Of a stretch of DNA of 64,000 nt, positions 24,097-35,339 are shown piece after piece. The DNA comes from Catellatospora citrea (lineage in GTDB: Bacteria > Actinomycetota > Actinomycetes > Mycobacteriales > Micromonosporaceae). The stretch covers positions 8,804,001 through 8,868,000 of the forward strand of contig NZ_RAPR01000001.1 in the NCBI RefSeq assembly GCF_003610235.1. The letters are read 5' to 3'. The notes under the pieces were generated by a model that worked only from the letters and a program-made list of their open reading frames with translations, did no database searches and had not been told where the DNA came from. How positions within the stretch are numbered: position 1 is the first letter of the stretch; each line of letters begins with the position of its first letter. A program made the translations under genes and the position numbers.

Positions 24097-24430
24097 GCTG
24101 CACCGCCACGCCGAAGCCGAACGCCTCCCTCAGGCGGGTCGCGGCGACGGTCGCGTCGGACCGCATCCGCTCCACCGCGGCCTCCAGCGCCCCCCGGCCG
24201 TCATCGGACAGCACGTAATAGCGGCGCAGCCGCCCGGCCACGGCCTCCTCGCGGTCCACGACGATCAGCCCGGTCGCGGTGAGCCGCTCCAGGGCGGCGT
24301 AGAGCGTGCCGGCCTTCAGGACGACCCGCCCGCCGGACAGCTGCTCGACGGCCTGCATGACGCCGTATCCGTGCAGCGGGGAGCGGACCAGGGCGGTCAG
24401 GATGAAGAACGTGGGTTCCTGCATCGTCAT
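24089..24430 (-). CDS. PadR family transcriptional regulator
   Basis: This 113-residue winged-helix protein of the short PadR subfamily has TFFILTALVRSPLHGYGVMQ in helix 1-2, LKAGTLYAALERLTATGLIV as the recognition helix and wing, and GRLRRYYVLSDDGRGALEAA for the wing strands and dimer helix. It should repress its own promoter, where a perfect palindrome lies in the spacer. ATG 24430 is 6 nt after the TATATT -10 box, so the transcript is leaderless. The regulated partner is the overlapping membrane-protein gene. Confidence 0.9.
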   Translation of the reverse strand: MTMQEPTFFILTALVRSPLHGYGVMQAVEQLSGGRVVLKAGTLYAALERLTATGLIVVDREEAVAGRLRRYYVLSDDGRGALEAAVERMRSDATVAATRLREAFGFGVAVQHG

Positions 24431-24436
24431 GACAGC

Positions 24437-24464
24437 AATATAGACGCCCTGTATATACAGTCAA
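24437..24464 (-). promoter_or_regulatory. Autoregulated PadR promoter with internal palindrome
   Basis: On the minus strand TTGACT (24459-24464), a 16-nt spacer and TATATT (24437-24442) form a near-consensus promoter, with ATG 24430 six nt downstream. The perfect palindrome CTGTATATACAG (24449-24460) fills the spacer and overlaps the -35. A further half-site CTGTATA lies just upstream at 24466-24472. Confidence 0.75.
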
Positions 24465-24482
24465 TCTGTATAGCGTGTCGCA

Positions 24483-25439
24483 TCAGGACGCGCGCGCCTC
24501 GGTGCGGGGCAGGTCGGCGCGGTCAGGCTCGGGCAGCCACTCGCGGTCCGGGTCGAACCGGACCGTGCCCGGCCCCGGCAGCAGCTTGAGCAGCCGGGGG
24601 AGCAGCGGATGCGGGTTGTCGGCCCGCCAGGCCACCGACCAGGGCAGGAACGGCGTCGGGCGCAGCGGGATCCGGACGACGTCCTCGGGCAGCTGCCACC
24701 ACGCGCCCAGCGGCGTGACCCGGCGCGGATGGCGGCGCAGGTCGGCGATCGTGTGCTCGACACCCAGGTTGAGCGCGGTGCCCGTGATCGGCACGTCCAG
24801 CGCGGCCGCGTACGCGCGCAGCAGCCCGGTCAGCTCCGGGGGCCGGTCCTCGAACGGGATCCACAGGCCGTACTCGCGCAGCTCGGCTGCCCCGAGCGCG
24901 GTGGCGCCGGCCAGCGGGTGCCCGGCGAGCACCCCGACCGCGATCGGCTCCAGGCACACCAGCCGCCGCCGCAGCCCGGCGGGCCAGGGGCGGCCCAGGT
25001 CGTGCGGCCGCCCCCAGGCGACGTCGAGGTCGCCGCGGGCCACCGCGTCCAGCGCCGAGCCGAGGCTGCGGCGCATGCTCAGCTCCAGCAGCAGCTCCGG
25101 GTGCGCCGACACCAGCTCGCCCAGCAGGCTCAGCGGCCGGTGCACCGGCCCCCACACGTCCACCTTCAGCGGCAGCGGCTCACCGCGCACCGACCGGGCT
25201 GCCGTCGCGGCGAGCACCAGCAGCTCCCGGGCGTGCGGCAGGAACCGCACGCCGGCCCCGGTCAGCTCGACGGGTCCGCGCCCGCGGACGAACAGCGGGG
25301 CGCCGACCGTCTCCTCCAGCCGCCGCACCCGCTTGGACAGGGCCTGCTGGGTGAGGTACAGCGCGGCGGCGGCGCGGCCGAAGTGCAGCTCGTCGGCGGC
25401 GCGCACGAACGCCCGAACCTGGGCCAGATCTAGATCCAC
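24483..25439 (-). CDS. LysR family transcriptional regulator
   Basis: The regulator has 318 residues. The winged HTH is in residues 1-60 (LDLAQVRAFVRAADELHFGR, ALYLTQQALSKRVRRLEETV); the effector domain from about 90 includes LPLKVDVWGPVHRPLSLLGE and ALDAVARGDLDVAWGRP. GTG 25439 gives the usual LysR N terminus. It diverges from an alpha/beta hydrolase gene 90 bp away, and a perfect inverted repeat in that gap is a likely binding site. The effector is unknown. A longer in-frame extension upstream has no coding character. Confidence 0.87.
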   Translation of the reverse strand: MDLDLAQVRAFVRAADELHFGRAAAALYLTQQALSKRVRRLEETVGAPLFVRGRGPVELTGAGVRFLPHARELLVLAATAARSVRGEPLPLKVDVWGPVHRPLSLLGELVSAHPELLLELSMRRSLGSALDAVARGDLDVAWGRPHDLGRPWPAGLRRRLVCLEPIAVGVLAGHPLAGATALGAAELREYGLWIPFEDRPPELTGLLRAYAAALDVPITGTALNLGVEHTIADLRRHPRRVTPLGAWWQLPEDVVRIPLRPTPFLPWSVAWRADNPHPLLPRLLKLLPGPGTVRFDPDREWLPEPDRADLPRTEARAS

Positions 25440-25456
25440 AGGGCACAGCCTGGCCT

Positions 25457-25473
25457 GACAACCAACGGTTGTC
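25457..25473. promoter_or_regulatory. Candidate LysR operator
   Basis: GACAACC (25457-25463) and GGTTGTC (25467-25473) form a perfect 7-bp inverted repeat with centre AAC. It lies between the divergent LysR and hydrolase genes, 18 bp from the LysR start. Confidence 0.6.
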
Positions 25474-25529
25474 CAATAGATCGGTACAGTTGTTCGACGC
25501 CGGGCGGCCGCCGGGCTTGACTGGTGGAC

Positions 25530-26312
25530 ATGACGCTCAGAGGAACCGCGGCCGGAGTGCCGTACATCGCCCTGCCGCCCGCCGACCCGACCCCGGACAC
25601 CCCGCTGGTCGTGGCGTGGCACCTGCTCGACCCGCCGCGCAGCGAGGAGGCCATGGCCGCCGCCCTGCCCCTGAACGGCCTGAACTCTTGGCGGGTGTAC
25701 CTCGGCCTGCCGATGACCGGCGACCGGATGCTGCCCGGCGGCCCGGAGGCGCTGATGAAGCTCGCCATGGAGGACGCGGTGCTGAACGTGTTCGAGCCGC
25801 TGACCCGCCAGGCGGTGGCGGAGTTCCCGGCCGCGCTGGCCGAGCTGCGCTCGCTGCTCAACGCCCACGGCCCGCTCAGCGTGGTGGGCGGGTCGATCGG
25901 CTCGATGACGGCGCTGCGGCTGCTGACCGAGACGGCCGTGGAGGTCGACCGGGTGGCGCTGGTCAGCCCCGCGGTCCAGTTGTCGGCCCTGGTCGACGCC
26001 AACTCGCGGATGTTCGGCATGCCGTACGCGTGGACCGACGAGAGCCGTGCCGTGGCCGACCGGCTCGACTTCGTGGCCCGCGCCGCGGAGATCGAGCGCC
26101 CACTGCTGATGGTGATCGGCGACGAGGACGACCGGGACGGCTTCCGGGACCCGGCGCAGCGGCTGTGGGCGGCACTGCCGGAAGGATCGTCGCTGGTCGC
26201 GATCCCCGGCATGGGCCATGCCCTGGCCGAGGAGCCCGGCCTCGAAGCCGCCCCGCAGACCGCGCACGCCGCGCAGGTCGACGCCATCGTCACCGACTGG
26301 CTGTCCCGCTAG
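25530..26312 (+). CDS. Alpha/beta hydrolase, divergent from LysR regulator
   Basis: The product has 260 residues. The start region TPLVVAWHLLDPPRSEEAMA provides the oxyanion strand, the nucleophile elbow is VVGGSIGSMTALRLL, the acid is probably in LLMVIGDEDDRDGF and the His in IPGMGHALAEEPG. It resembles the YitV/dienelactone-hydrolase branch, cytoplasmic with unknown substrate. GTG 25524 two codons upstream is an equal candidate start. The likely regulator is the divergent LysR protein. A strong terminator follows the gene. Confidence 0.83.
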   Translation: MTLRGTAAGVPYIALPPADPTPDTPLVVAWHLLDPPRSEEAMAAALPLNGLNSWRVYLGLPMTGDRMLPGGPEALMKLAMEDAVLNVFEPLTRQAVAEFPAALAELRSLLNAHGPLSVVGGSIGSMTALRLLTETAVEVDRVALVSPAVQLSALVDANSRMFGMPYAWTDESRAVADRLDFVARAAEIERPLLMVIGDEDDRDGFRDPAQRLWAALPEGSSLVAIPGMGHALAEEPGLEAAPQTAHAAQVDAIVTDWLSR

Positions 26313-26321
26313 TCGGTGCGC

Positions 26322-26353
26322 GGGGCGCGGCCGGACCCCACCCGCCGCGCCCC
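26322..26353. terminator. Bidirectional terminator between hydrolase and thioredoxin genes
   Basis: GGGGCGCGGC (26322-26331) and GCCGCGCCCC (26344-26353) form a perfect 10-bp stem with a 12-nt loop. It ends both the plus-strand hydrolase and the minus-strand chaperone operon. Confidence 0.78.
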
Positions 26354-26367
26354 GCCGCCACCTCAGC

Positions 26368-26828
26368 TCAGGGCTTTGTCGCGGGTAGCGAGCGCTCCAC
26401 CCACTGCAGGAGCGCGTCGGGCGGGACCGCGCCGAGCTGCCGGGCCACCACCTCGCCGCGGCTCAGCAGGAGCAGCAGCGGGATCGACTGGGCCTGGTAG
26501 CGCATCGCCGTCTCCGGCGAGTCGTCCACATTGACCTTGACGACCTTCAACCTTCCCGCGTACGCCTGCGCGGCCTTCTCCACGCCCGGCGCGACCATGC
26601 GGCACGGCCCGCACCACGGCGCCCACAGGTCCAGCAGCACCGGCAGCGACGACTGCACCACCACGGCGTCGAAGTCACGGTCGGTGGCGTCGGTCAGCCA
26701 CGGCAGCATGCCGCGGCAGCTGCCGCACCGGGCCAGTCCCGCCGCGGCGGCCCGCAGCCGGTTGCGCTTGCCGCAGTGCGGGCAGGTGACCAGGTCGGCC
26801 CGGGTGTCCTGTTGGGGTGCCTGTGCCA

Positions 26829-26832
<4 letters not shown>
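26368..26832 (-). CDS. trxC: Thioredoxin 2-type protein with N-terminal zinc ribbon
   Basis: The protein has 154 residues. The N-terminal zinc ribbon has CPHC (17-20) and CGSC (36-39), as in thioredoxin 2 (TrxC); the thioredoxin domain follows with active site WCGPC (73-77) and the cis-Pro in [10 protein letters not shown]. TrxC-type proteins reduce disulfides during oxidative and heat stress, consistent with its place as last gene of a chaperone operon. ATG 26832 overlaps the clpB stop (ATGA); ATG 26829 is equally possible, with GGGAG 7 nt upstream. Confidence 0.88.
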
Positions 26833-29486
<2,654 letters not shown>

Positions 29487-29771
29487 GGCGCTCGCTCCTT
29501 CGCAGTGCGGTCTGCAGCTCCTCGACCCGGTCGAGCAGGTCCATGACCAGGCCGATCGCGGTGTAGTTCAGGGACAGGTCGGCGTGCAGCCGCTGCACCC
29601 GCGCCACCTGGTGCAGCTGGGTGGGGGAGAACCACAGGCCGCCTCCGGCGTCGCGGGTCGCGTCGAGCAGGCCGAGCGCGACGTACCGCTGCACCAGCAC
29701 CGGGTGCAGGCGGGCCTCGCGGGCGAAGCGGTCCAGGCTGAGCCGGGACGGCACGGCGAGCGCGTACACCT

Positions 29772-30758
29772 TCATCGGGCGCTCCTCGGGTCGAAGGTGG
29801 ACGCCTTGGCCAGTTCCTCGTAGAGCTCACGCTCGCGGTCGCTCAGACTGCCCGGGACCATGATGCGCACCTCGGCGTAGAGGTCGCCGTGCTCGCCGCG
29901 GCGGTGCGGCATGCCCTGCCCGCGCAGGCGCAGGCGCTTGCCGCTGGACGTGCCCGGCGGCACGGTGACCTTCGTCTGCCCGCCGGGTGTCACCAGCTCC
30001 ACGGTCGCGCCGAGCGCCGCCTCCGACGGGCTCACCGGCAGCGGCACGTGGATGTGGCGGCCGTCGAGCCGGTAGCGCTGGTGCGGTTCCAGCCGCACCA
30101 CCAGGTACAGGTCTCCGGGCTGGGCGTTGCCGCGGCCCTGGCCGCCCTGCCCGGCCAGCCGGATACGCTGCCCGTCGGTGACCCCGGCCGGGATGTTCAC
30201 GTCGTAGCTGCGCGGACCCTCCGCCCCGGAAAGCGTGATGGTGCGCTTGCCGCCCTGGTAGGCCTCCTCGACGGACAGCGGCAGCTCGGCCTCCTGATCC
30301 GCGCCCGGGATCGGGCCCGCGCCCCGCCCGCCCGCCCGGCCGCCGCGGAACATGCCGCCGAGCAGGTCCTCCAGGTCGACGTCACCGCCCTCGTACGACC
30401 ACGAGAACGGCTCCCCGCCGTCCCGGCCGCGGAAGCCGCCACCCGGGAACCCGCCACCGGCAAAGCCGCCCTGGCCCGCGCCGCGACCGCGGAAACCGCC
30501 CGCGCCCGCGCCGGCCATCTCCTCGTACCCCTCGGGGACCTTGCGGAAGTCCTCGCCGAAACGGTCGTAGCGGCTGCGCTGCTTTGGGTCGTGCAGCACG
30601 TGGTACGCCTCGTTGATCTCCTTGAACCTCTCCTCGGCGTCCGGGCTCTTGTTGACGTCCGGGTGGTACTTGCGGGCCAGCTTGCGGAAGGCCTGCTGGA
30701 TCTCGTCGGCGGACGCGCTCCGCGACACCCCGAGCACGTCGTAGAAGTCACGGGCCAC
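29772..30758 (-). CDS. dnaJ: DnaJ/CbpA-type co-chaperone without zinc fingers
   Basis: The protein has 328 residues. The J-domain spans 3-70 with HPD in [19 protein letters not shown]; a Gly/Phe-rich region at about 80-150 ([18 protein letters not shown]) follows; the C-terminal substrate domains begin near 165. The four CxxCxGxG zinc modules of type I DnaJ are absent, so this is a type II (CbpA-like) co-chaperone, which fits the adjacent CbpM gene. The start is GTG, 3 bp after the grpE stop. It delivers clients to the DnaK encoded upstream. Confidence 0.93.
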   Translation of the reverse strand: MARDFYDVLGVSRSASADEIQQAFRKLARKYHPDVNKSPDAEERFKEINEAYHVLHDPKQRSRYDRFGEDFRKVPEGYEEMAGAGAGGFRGRGAGQGGFAGGGFPGGGFRGRDGGEPFSWSYEGGDVDLEDLLGGMFRGGRAGGRGAGPIPGADQEAELPLSVEEAYQGGKRTITLSGAEGPRSYDVNIPAGVTDGQRIRLAGQGGQGRGNAQPGDLYLVVRLEPHQRYRLDGRHIHVPLPVSPSEAALGATVELVTPGGQTKVTVPPGTSSGKRLRLRGQGMPHRRGEHGDLYAEVRIMVPGSLSDRERELYEELAKASTFDPRSAR

Positions 30759-30761
30759 GGC

Positions 30762-31394
30762 TCACCCCTGGGTGTTGCCGGCGACGACGACGGTGGCCGG
30801 GCGCAGCTGCCGGTCGACCTCGCCGTAGCCGGGCCGGATCACCTGCAGCACGGTGCCGTCGGGCTCGCCGGTGTTCGGCACCACGCTGACCGCCTCGTGC
30901 CACATCGGGTCGAACGGCACGCCGGTGTCCTCGCGGCGCGGGAAGCCGAGCGTGGACAGCGTGTTCACCGCCTGGTCGCGTACCGCCCGGACCCCGTCGA
31001 CGACGGCGGACGGGTCGCTGTCGGCGTGCGCCAGGGCCAGGTCGAGGTTGTCGATGACGGGCAGGAACACCGCGGCGGTGCGGGCCCGCTCCTGCTCGCG
31101 CTCGGCGGTGAGCTGGCGTTCGTACCGCTTGCGCAGGTTGTCGAGGTCGGCCAGGGCCCGCCGCAACCGGCCCTCCAACTCGGCGGCCGACGGGCCGCCG
31201 GCGGGCGCCTCGACGTCCGGGGCCTCGGCGGACGGCTCCCCGGCGTGGCCGTCGCGCACCGCGACCTCGTCGTCGTCCATCGCGACCGGGCCGGGCGGGT
31301 CCAGGCCGTGCCGGGGCACGTGCTCCCGGACGGCCTGGCCCTCGGGGTCGGCGTCGGCCTGCGGGCCGGTGCCGCTGTGCGGGTGGTGTGCCAT
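30762..31394 (-). CDS. grpE: GrpE nucleotide exchange factor
   Basis: The protein has 210 residues. A disordered acidic N-terminal 65 residues are followed by a coiled coil (ELEGRLRRALADLDNLRKRY) and the C-terminal beta domain (FDPMWHEAVSVVPNTGEPDG, VIRPGYGEVDRQLRPATVVV) of GrpE. It releases ADP from DnaK. It lies 11 bp after dnaK and 3 bp before dnaJ in a single operon. Confidence 0.94.
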   Translation of the reverse strand: MAHHPHSGTGPQADADPEGQAVREHVPRHGLDPPGPVAMDDDEVAVRDGHAGEPSAEAPDVEAPAGGPSAAELEGRLRRALADLDNLRKRYERQLTAEREQERARTAAVFLPVIDNLDLALAHADSDPSAVVDGVRAVRDQAVNTLSTLGFPRREDTGVPFDPMWHEAVSVVPNTGEPDGTVLQVIRPGYGEVDRQLRPATVVVAGNTQG

Positions 31395-31405
31395 CGCGGC
31401 GGCCC

Positions 31406-33319
31406 TCAGCTCGGCGAGAACTCGGCGTCGATGACGTCGTCGTCGCCCTGGCCCTGGCCGGTGCGCGCGCCCGCGGTCGGGCCCGCCGGCCCGCCCTGTC
31501 CGGCGTCGCCGCCGGGCGGCGGTCCGCTGGGCCGCGCCATCAGGCCCTGCGCCAGCTGCTGCAGGTCGCCGATGAGCGAGCGCAGCCGGTCGATCGGCGC
31601 CTCCTCCTTGATGGCCTGCCGGGCGTCGCTGACGAGCAGTTCCGCGCGGGCCTTCTCGTGCGCGGGCGCGGCCTCGCCGAGCTCGCCCAGCCGCTGCTCG
31701 ACCTGGTAGGTCAGCGACTCCAGCTCGTTGCGGGTGTCGATGAGCTGCCGGGTGCGGGTGTCCTCGTCACGGTGCGCCTCGGCGTCGGCGACCATGCGCT
31801 CGACGTCGGTGCGGTCGAGGTTGCCGCTGTCGGTGATGGTGACGGCCTGCTCGACGCCGGTGTCCTTGTCCTTGGCGGACACGTTCAGGATGCCGTTGGC
31901 GTCGACGTCGAAGGTGACGTCGATCTGCGGCACGCCGCGGGCCGCGGGCCGGATGTTCTCCAGCCGGAACTTGCCCAGCGTGCGGTTGTCCCCGGCGAGT
32001 TCGCGCTCGCCCTGCAGGATGTGGATGTCCACGGCGGGCTGGTTGTCCTCAGCCGTGGAGAACGTCTCGGCCCGCCGCGCGGGGATCGTCGTGTTGCGCT
32101 CGATGACCTTGGTCATCCGCCCGCCGAGGGTCTCCAGACCCAGCGACAGCGGGATCACGTCGAGCAGCAGCACGTCCGGTCCCTCACCGGTGAGCACGCC
32201 GGCCTGGATCGCCGCGCCCAGCGCCACGACCTCGTCCGGGTTGACGCTCATGTTCGGGTCCTTGCCGCCGGTCAGGCGGCGCACCAGGGCCTGCACGGCC
32301 GGGATTCGGGTGGACCCGCCGACGAGGATGACCTCGTCGAGGTCGTTGGCGGTGACCTTCGCGTCGGTCATCGCCTGCTCGACCGGGCCCAGGCAGCGCT
32401 GGACGAGGTCCTTGGTGAGGTCCTCGAACTTGGACCGGGTGATCGTGGTGGTGAGGTGCTTCGGGCCGGACGCGTCGGCGGTCACGAACGGCAGGCTGAC
32501 CTGCGTCTGGGTGACCGAGGACAGCTCGACCTTGGCCTTCTCGGCGGCCTCGAACAGCCGCTGCAGCGCCTGCGGGTCGCTGCGCAGGTCGATGCCGTTC
32601 TCGTTCTTGAACTCGTCGGCGAGGTGGTCGACCAGCCGGCGGTCGAAGTCGTCGCCGCCGAGGTGGGAGTCGCCGGCGGTGGCGCGCACCTCGACGACGC
32701 CGTCGCCGACGTCGAGGATGCTCACGTCGAAGGTGCCGCCGCCGAGGTCGAACACGAGGACGGTCTCGTGGCCCTTCTTGTCCAGGCCGTAGGCCAGCGC
32801 CGCGGCGGTGGGCTCGTTGATGATGCGCAGCACGTCGAGCCCGGCGATGCGGCCGGCGTCCTTGGTCGCGGTGCGCTGGGCGTCGTTGAAGTACGCCGGG
32901 ACGGTGATGACGGCCTGGGTGACCTTCTCACCGAGGAACTTCGACGCGTCGTCGACGAGTTTGCGCAGCACCTGGGCGCTGATCTCCTCGGGGGAGTACA
33001 TCTTGCCCTTGACGTCGAAGCGGACCAGCCCGTCCGGGCCGGGCACCACGTCGAACGCGACCGCCTTGGCCTCCTCGCTGATCTCGTCGAAGTGCCGGCC
33101 GATGAAGCGCTTCGCGGAGTAGATCGTGCCCTTCGGGTTGAGGATCGCCTGCCGCCGGGCCAGCTGCCCGACCAGGCGTTCGCCCGCGTCGGTGAACGCG
33201 ACCACCGACGGCGTCGTACGCGCGCCCTCCGCGTTCTGGATCACCGTCGGCTGACCGCCCTCGAACACCGCGATCACCGAGTTCGTGGTGCCCAGATCGA
33301 TACCCACTGCCTTGGCCAT
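31406..33319 (-). CDS. dnaK: Hsp70 chaperone DnaK
   Basis: This full-length Hsp70 has 637 residues. The ATPase domain shows [19 protein letters not shown] at the N terminus, [19 protein letters not shown] and [15 protein letters not shown]; the substrate domain includes [20 protein letters not shown]; the C-terminal tail ends [12 protein letters not shown], similar to the EEVD-like tails of bacterial DnaK. ATG 33319 has GGAG 7 nt upstream; the in-frame extension before it is not DnaK-like. First gene of the dnaK-grpE-dnaJ-cbpM-clpB-trx operon. Confidence 0.97.
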   Translation of the reverse strand: MAKAVGIDLGTTNSVIAVFEGGQPTVIQNAEGARTTPSVVAFTDAGERLVGQLARRQAILNPKGTIYSAKRFIGRHFDEISEEAKAVAFDVVPGPDGLVRFDVKGKMYSPEEISAQVLRKLVDDASKFLGEKVTQAVITVPAYFNDAQRTATKDAGRIAGLDVLRIINEPTAAALAYGLDKKGHETVLVFDLGGGTFDVSILDVGDGVVEVRATAGDSHLGGDDFDRRLVDHLADEFKNENGIDLRSDPQALQRLFEAAEKAKVELSSVTQTQVSLPFVTADASGPKHLTTTITRSKFEDLTKDLVQRCLGPVEQAMTDAKVTANDLDEVILVGGSTRIPAVQALVRRLTGGKDPNMSVNPDEVVALGAAIQAGVLTGEGPDVLLLDVIPLSLGLETLGGRMTKVIERNTTIPARRAETFSTAEDNQPAVDIHILQGERELAGDNRTLGKFRLENIRPAARGVPQIDVTFDVDANGILNVSAKDKDTGVEQAVTITDSGNLDRTDVERMVADAEAHRDEDTRTRQLIDTRNELESLTYQVEQRLGELGEAAPAHEKARAELLVSDARQAIKEEAPIDRLRSLIGDLQQLAQGLMARPSGPPPGGDAGQGGPAGPTAGARTGQGQGDDDVIDAEFSPS

Positions 33320-33518
33320 GGCGCAGCTCCACATCCGCTGTCTGCCCGGCGCGTGCGCGTCTGCGCGTGGCGAACCGTCGGCGGGCCGCCCATCAGCGGA
33401 CACGCTGAGCGCACGTCCGGTATTTGCACATAAATCGGACTCACATAATCTAGCCGACCACCGTGCCCGGGGTGGGTGTTACCGGCCGACGCACCTGTCG
33501 AACGTGCGTTCGTACGCC
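33320..33518 (-). promoter_or_regulatory. Leader and promoter region of the dnaK operon
   Basis: No gene is seen here. An AT-rich island at 33421-33450 carries TTATGTG twice on the minus strand (33442-33448 and 33427-33433, 15-bp period). It stands out from the GC-rich surroundings about 110 bp upstream of dnaK. The consensus HAIR box bound by HspR (CTTGAGT-N7-ACTCAAG) is not recognisable. The repeats could be -10/-35 material or an activator site. Confidence 0.4.
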
Positions 33519-33665
33519 TCAGAGCGTGGACAGCGGGACGAATCGCACGACCTTGACGCCGTCGAGCTTCTGGAGTTCGCCGAAGCCGGGGCTCTGTTCC
33601 TTGAGCCCCATCTTGAAGCGGACCGACGCGTACGTCCGCGCCGGATCGAGCACCGCGATCAGATC
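33519..33665 (-). pseudogene. Possible remnant: C-terminal coding fragment
   Basis: A 48-residue stretch starting DLIAVLDPARTYASVRFKMG and ending KVVRFVPLSTL reads like the C terminus of a folded protein. It has no plausible start: further upstream the frame runs into the next gene's coding region, which uses another frame. It may be the tail of a deleted gene, or a very short protein starting at an internal ATG or GTG. I cannot identify a parent family. Confidence 0.3.
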
Positions 33666-33685
33666 CCTGCCCCGATGACACGGCC

Positions 33686-34177
33686 CTAGCTGTCGATGTC
33701 CCGGGCGCCGGAGGCCCTGAGCAGCCACTCCAGCGCGCCCGACGGGAACGGGTGGGCTCCGATCCGGACGTCGACCCACGCCCCGGCGGGCCCGGCCGGA
33801 CCCGCGTCCCACCACTGCCAGCCGCGGGACCCGCCGAGAGCCTCCGGGTCGAACCACGCGAGCCACCCGGACAGCACCCAGGCGGTCGTGGCCACGTGCT
33901 GTTCTTGCGGCGTCGTCGCGCGGCCGGCCTCGGCCTTGTCGGGACCGCGTTCCGGCGCGCACGCCGCCACGAACCGCTCGGGCAGCCGATCCCGCCACTG
34001 CGCCAGGTCCGGCCAGGCAGGTCCGGGGTCCAGCACGGTCGCGAGCGCGTCGCGGGCCAGCGCGAGCACCGAACGGGGGTCGTCGGCGGTGAAGGTGAAC
34101 CTGAGCAGGAGCGCCTCGCTCACCTCGCCGGGCAGCGGGCCTTCCAGCACCCGGCGCAGTTCCGCCTGCCGATCCAT
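33686..34177 (-). CDS. Hypothetical protein, soluble, unknown function
   Basis: I do not recognise this 163-residue protein. It begins MDRQAELRRVLEGPLPGEVS and has a Trp-rich centre (STAWVLSGWLAWFDPEALGG in outline) and SRGWQWWDAGPAGPAGAWVD; the C-terminal part GAHPFPSGALEWLLRASGA looks like a strand-helix unit. There is no signal or membrane span. An AG-rich ribosome site (GGAGGGA) precedes ATG 34177. It is single, diverging from prs. Confidence 0.6.
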   Translation of the reverse strand: MDRQAELRRVLEGPLPGEVSEALLLRFTFTADDPRSVLALARDALATVLDPGPAWPDLAQWRDRLPERFVAACAPERGPDKAEAGRATTPQEQHVATTAWVLSGWLAWFDPEALGGSRGWQWWDAGPAGPAGAWVDVRIGAHPFPSGALEWLLRASGARDIDS

Positions 34178-34288
34178 GCCTGCCGTCCCTCCGCTGCTCG
34201 AAGACCGACCCTAGCCCAGGCAGCGGTCGGATTCCCGATCGGATGACGGCGCGCCCCGCCTCGCCGCCGGGCTCGGCCCGGGGCTGGA

Positions 34289-34294
34289 TACCAT
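34289..34294 (+). promoter_or_regulatory. -10 box for leaderless prs paralog
   Basis: TACCAT ends 6 nt before GTG 34301, with no ribosome-binding site. Confidence 0.48.
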
Positions 34295-34300
34295 TCCGGC

Positions 34301-35239
34301 GTGCGTGACATCGCGGTGTTCAGCGGTAGTGCCCATCCCGAACTCGCGGCCGAGATCTGCGCCCACCTGGAAGTGCCGTTGCACCCGGTGCGGGTGTCGC
34401 GTTTCGCCAACGACTGCCTCGAGGTGCAGCTCGGCGCGAACTGCCGCGACCGTGACGTCTACCTGGTGCAGCCCCTCGTGCCGCCGGTGCAGGAACACCT
34501 GGTCGAACTGCTGCTGATGCTCGACGCGGCCCGGGGCGCGTCGGCGGGGCGGATCACCGTGGTGATGCCGCACTACGCGTACGCCCGCTCCGACAAGAAG
34601 GACGCGCCGCGCATCTCCATCGGCGGGCGGCTGGTCGCCGACCTGCTGCGCACCGCCGGAGCGGACCGGGTGCTGGCGATGACGCTGCACTCGCCGCAGA
34701 TCCACGGCTTCTTCAGCATGCCGGTCGACCACCTGCACGCGCTGCGCGAGCTGGCCGGCTACTTCCAGCAGTACGACCTCGCCGACACCGTCGTGGTCTC
34801 ACCCGACCTCGGCAACGCCAAGGAGGCGGCCGCGTTCGCCCGGCTGCTGGGCACGCCGGTGGCGGCCGGGGCCAAGCAGCGCTACAGCGACGACCGGGTG
34901 CAGATCAGCGCGGTCATCGGCGACGTCGCGGACAAGCACGTGATCGTGCTCGACGACGAGATCGCCAAGGGCAGCACCGTGATCGAGCTGATGGAGCACC
35001 TGCGCGGCCTGAACGTGCGCTCCATCCGCCTGGCCTGCACCCACGGCCTGTTCTCCGACAACGCCCTCAAGCGCCTCAGCGACCAGGACGGCGTCCTGGA
35101 GATCGTCTGCACCAACACGGTGCCGATCGCCGCCGAGAAGCGAGTGCCGAAGCTGAAGGTCCTCTCGGTCGCCCCCGCCCTGGCCGAAGCGATGCGCCGT
35201 ATCCACAACGGCGAGTCCGTCAGCGCCCTGTTCGCCTGA
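34301..35239 (+). CDS. prs: Divergent ribose-phosphate pyrophosphokinase (PRPP synthetase)
   Basis: The 312-residue protein has the Prs layout: DIAVFSGSAHPELAAEICAH, VSRFANDCLEVQLGANCRDR, HYAYARSDKKDAPRISIGGR and the PRPP loop VIVLDDEIAKGSTVIELMEH. It departs from the canonical enzyme at two sites: the catalytic flexible loop reads KQRYSDD instead of KRRP-like, and the PRPP loop has DDEIAKGST instead of DDMIDTGGT. It is therefore probably a paralog of the housekeeping enzyme, perhaps supplying PRPP for a special pathway or altered in regulation. It is followed by the large inverted repeat. Confidence 0.85.
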   Translation: MRDIAVFSGSAHPELAAEICAHLEVPLHPVRVSRFANDCLEVQLGANCRDRDVYLVQPLVPPVQEHLVELLLMLDAARGASAGRITVVMPHYAYARSDKKDAPRISIGGRLVADLLRTAGADRVLAMTLHSPQIHGFFSMPVDHLHALRELAGYFQQYDLADTVVVSPDLGNAKEAAAFARLLGTPVAAGAKQRYSDDRVQISAVIGDVADKHVIVLDDEIAKGSTVIELMEHLRGLNVRSIRLACTHGLFSDNALKRLSDQDGVLEIVCTNTVPIAAEKRVPKLKVLSVAPALAEAMRRIHNGESVSALFA

Positions 35240-35252
35240 CCCCCCAAGATCA

Positions 35253-35327
35253 CGACGATCTTGCGCGAACTGTTGCCTGTTTGCCCGGTTCACCCGTGTC
35301 GCACCCACAGTTCGCGCAAGATCGTCG
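35253..35327. repeat. Long perfect inverted repeat (21-bp arms) between prs and the conservon
   Basis: The arm at 35253-35273 (core GATCTTGCGCGAACTGT) is perfectly complementary to 35307-35327, with a 33-nt loop. A smaller hairpin, AAGATC-ACGAC-GATCTT (35246-35262), is nested at the left edge and competes with it. The element separates two convergent units, so it can end both. The 'gcgcaagatcgtcg' wording is like intergenic palindromes that recur in Micromonosporaceae genomes, which I recall but cannot verify here. Confidence 0.7.
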
Positions 35328-35339
35328 CCTCGGGGGTGG

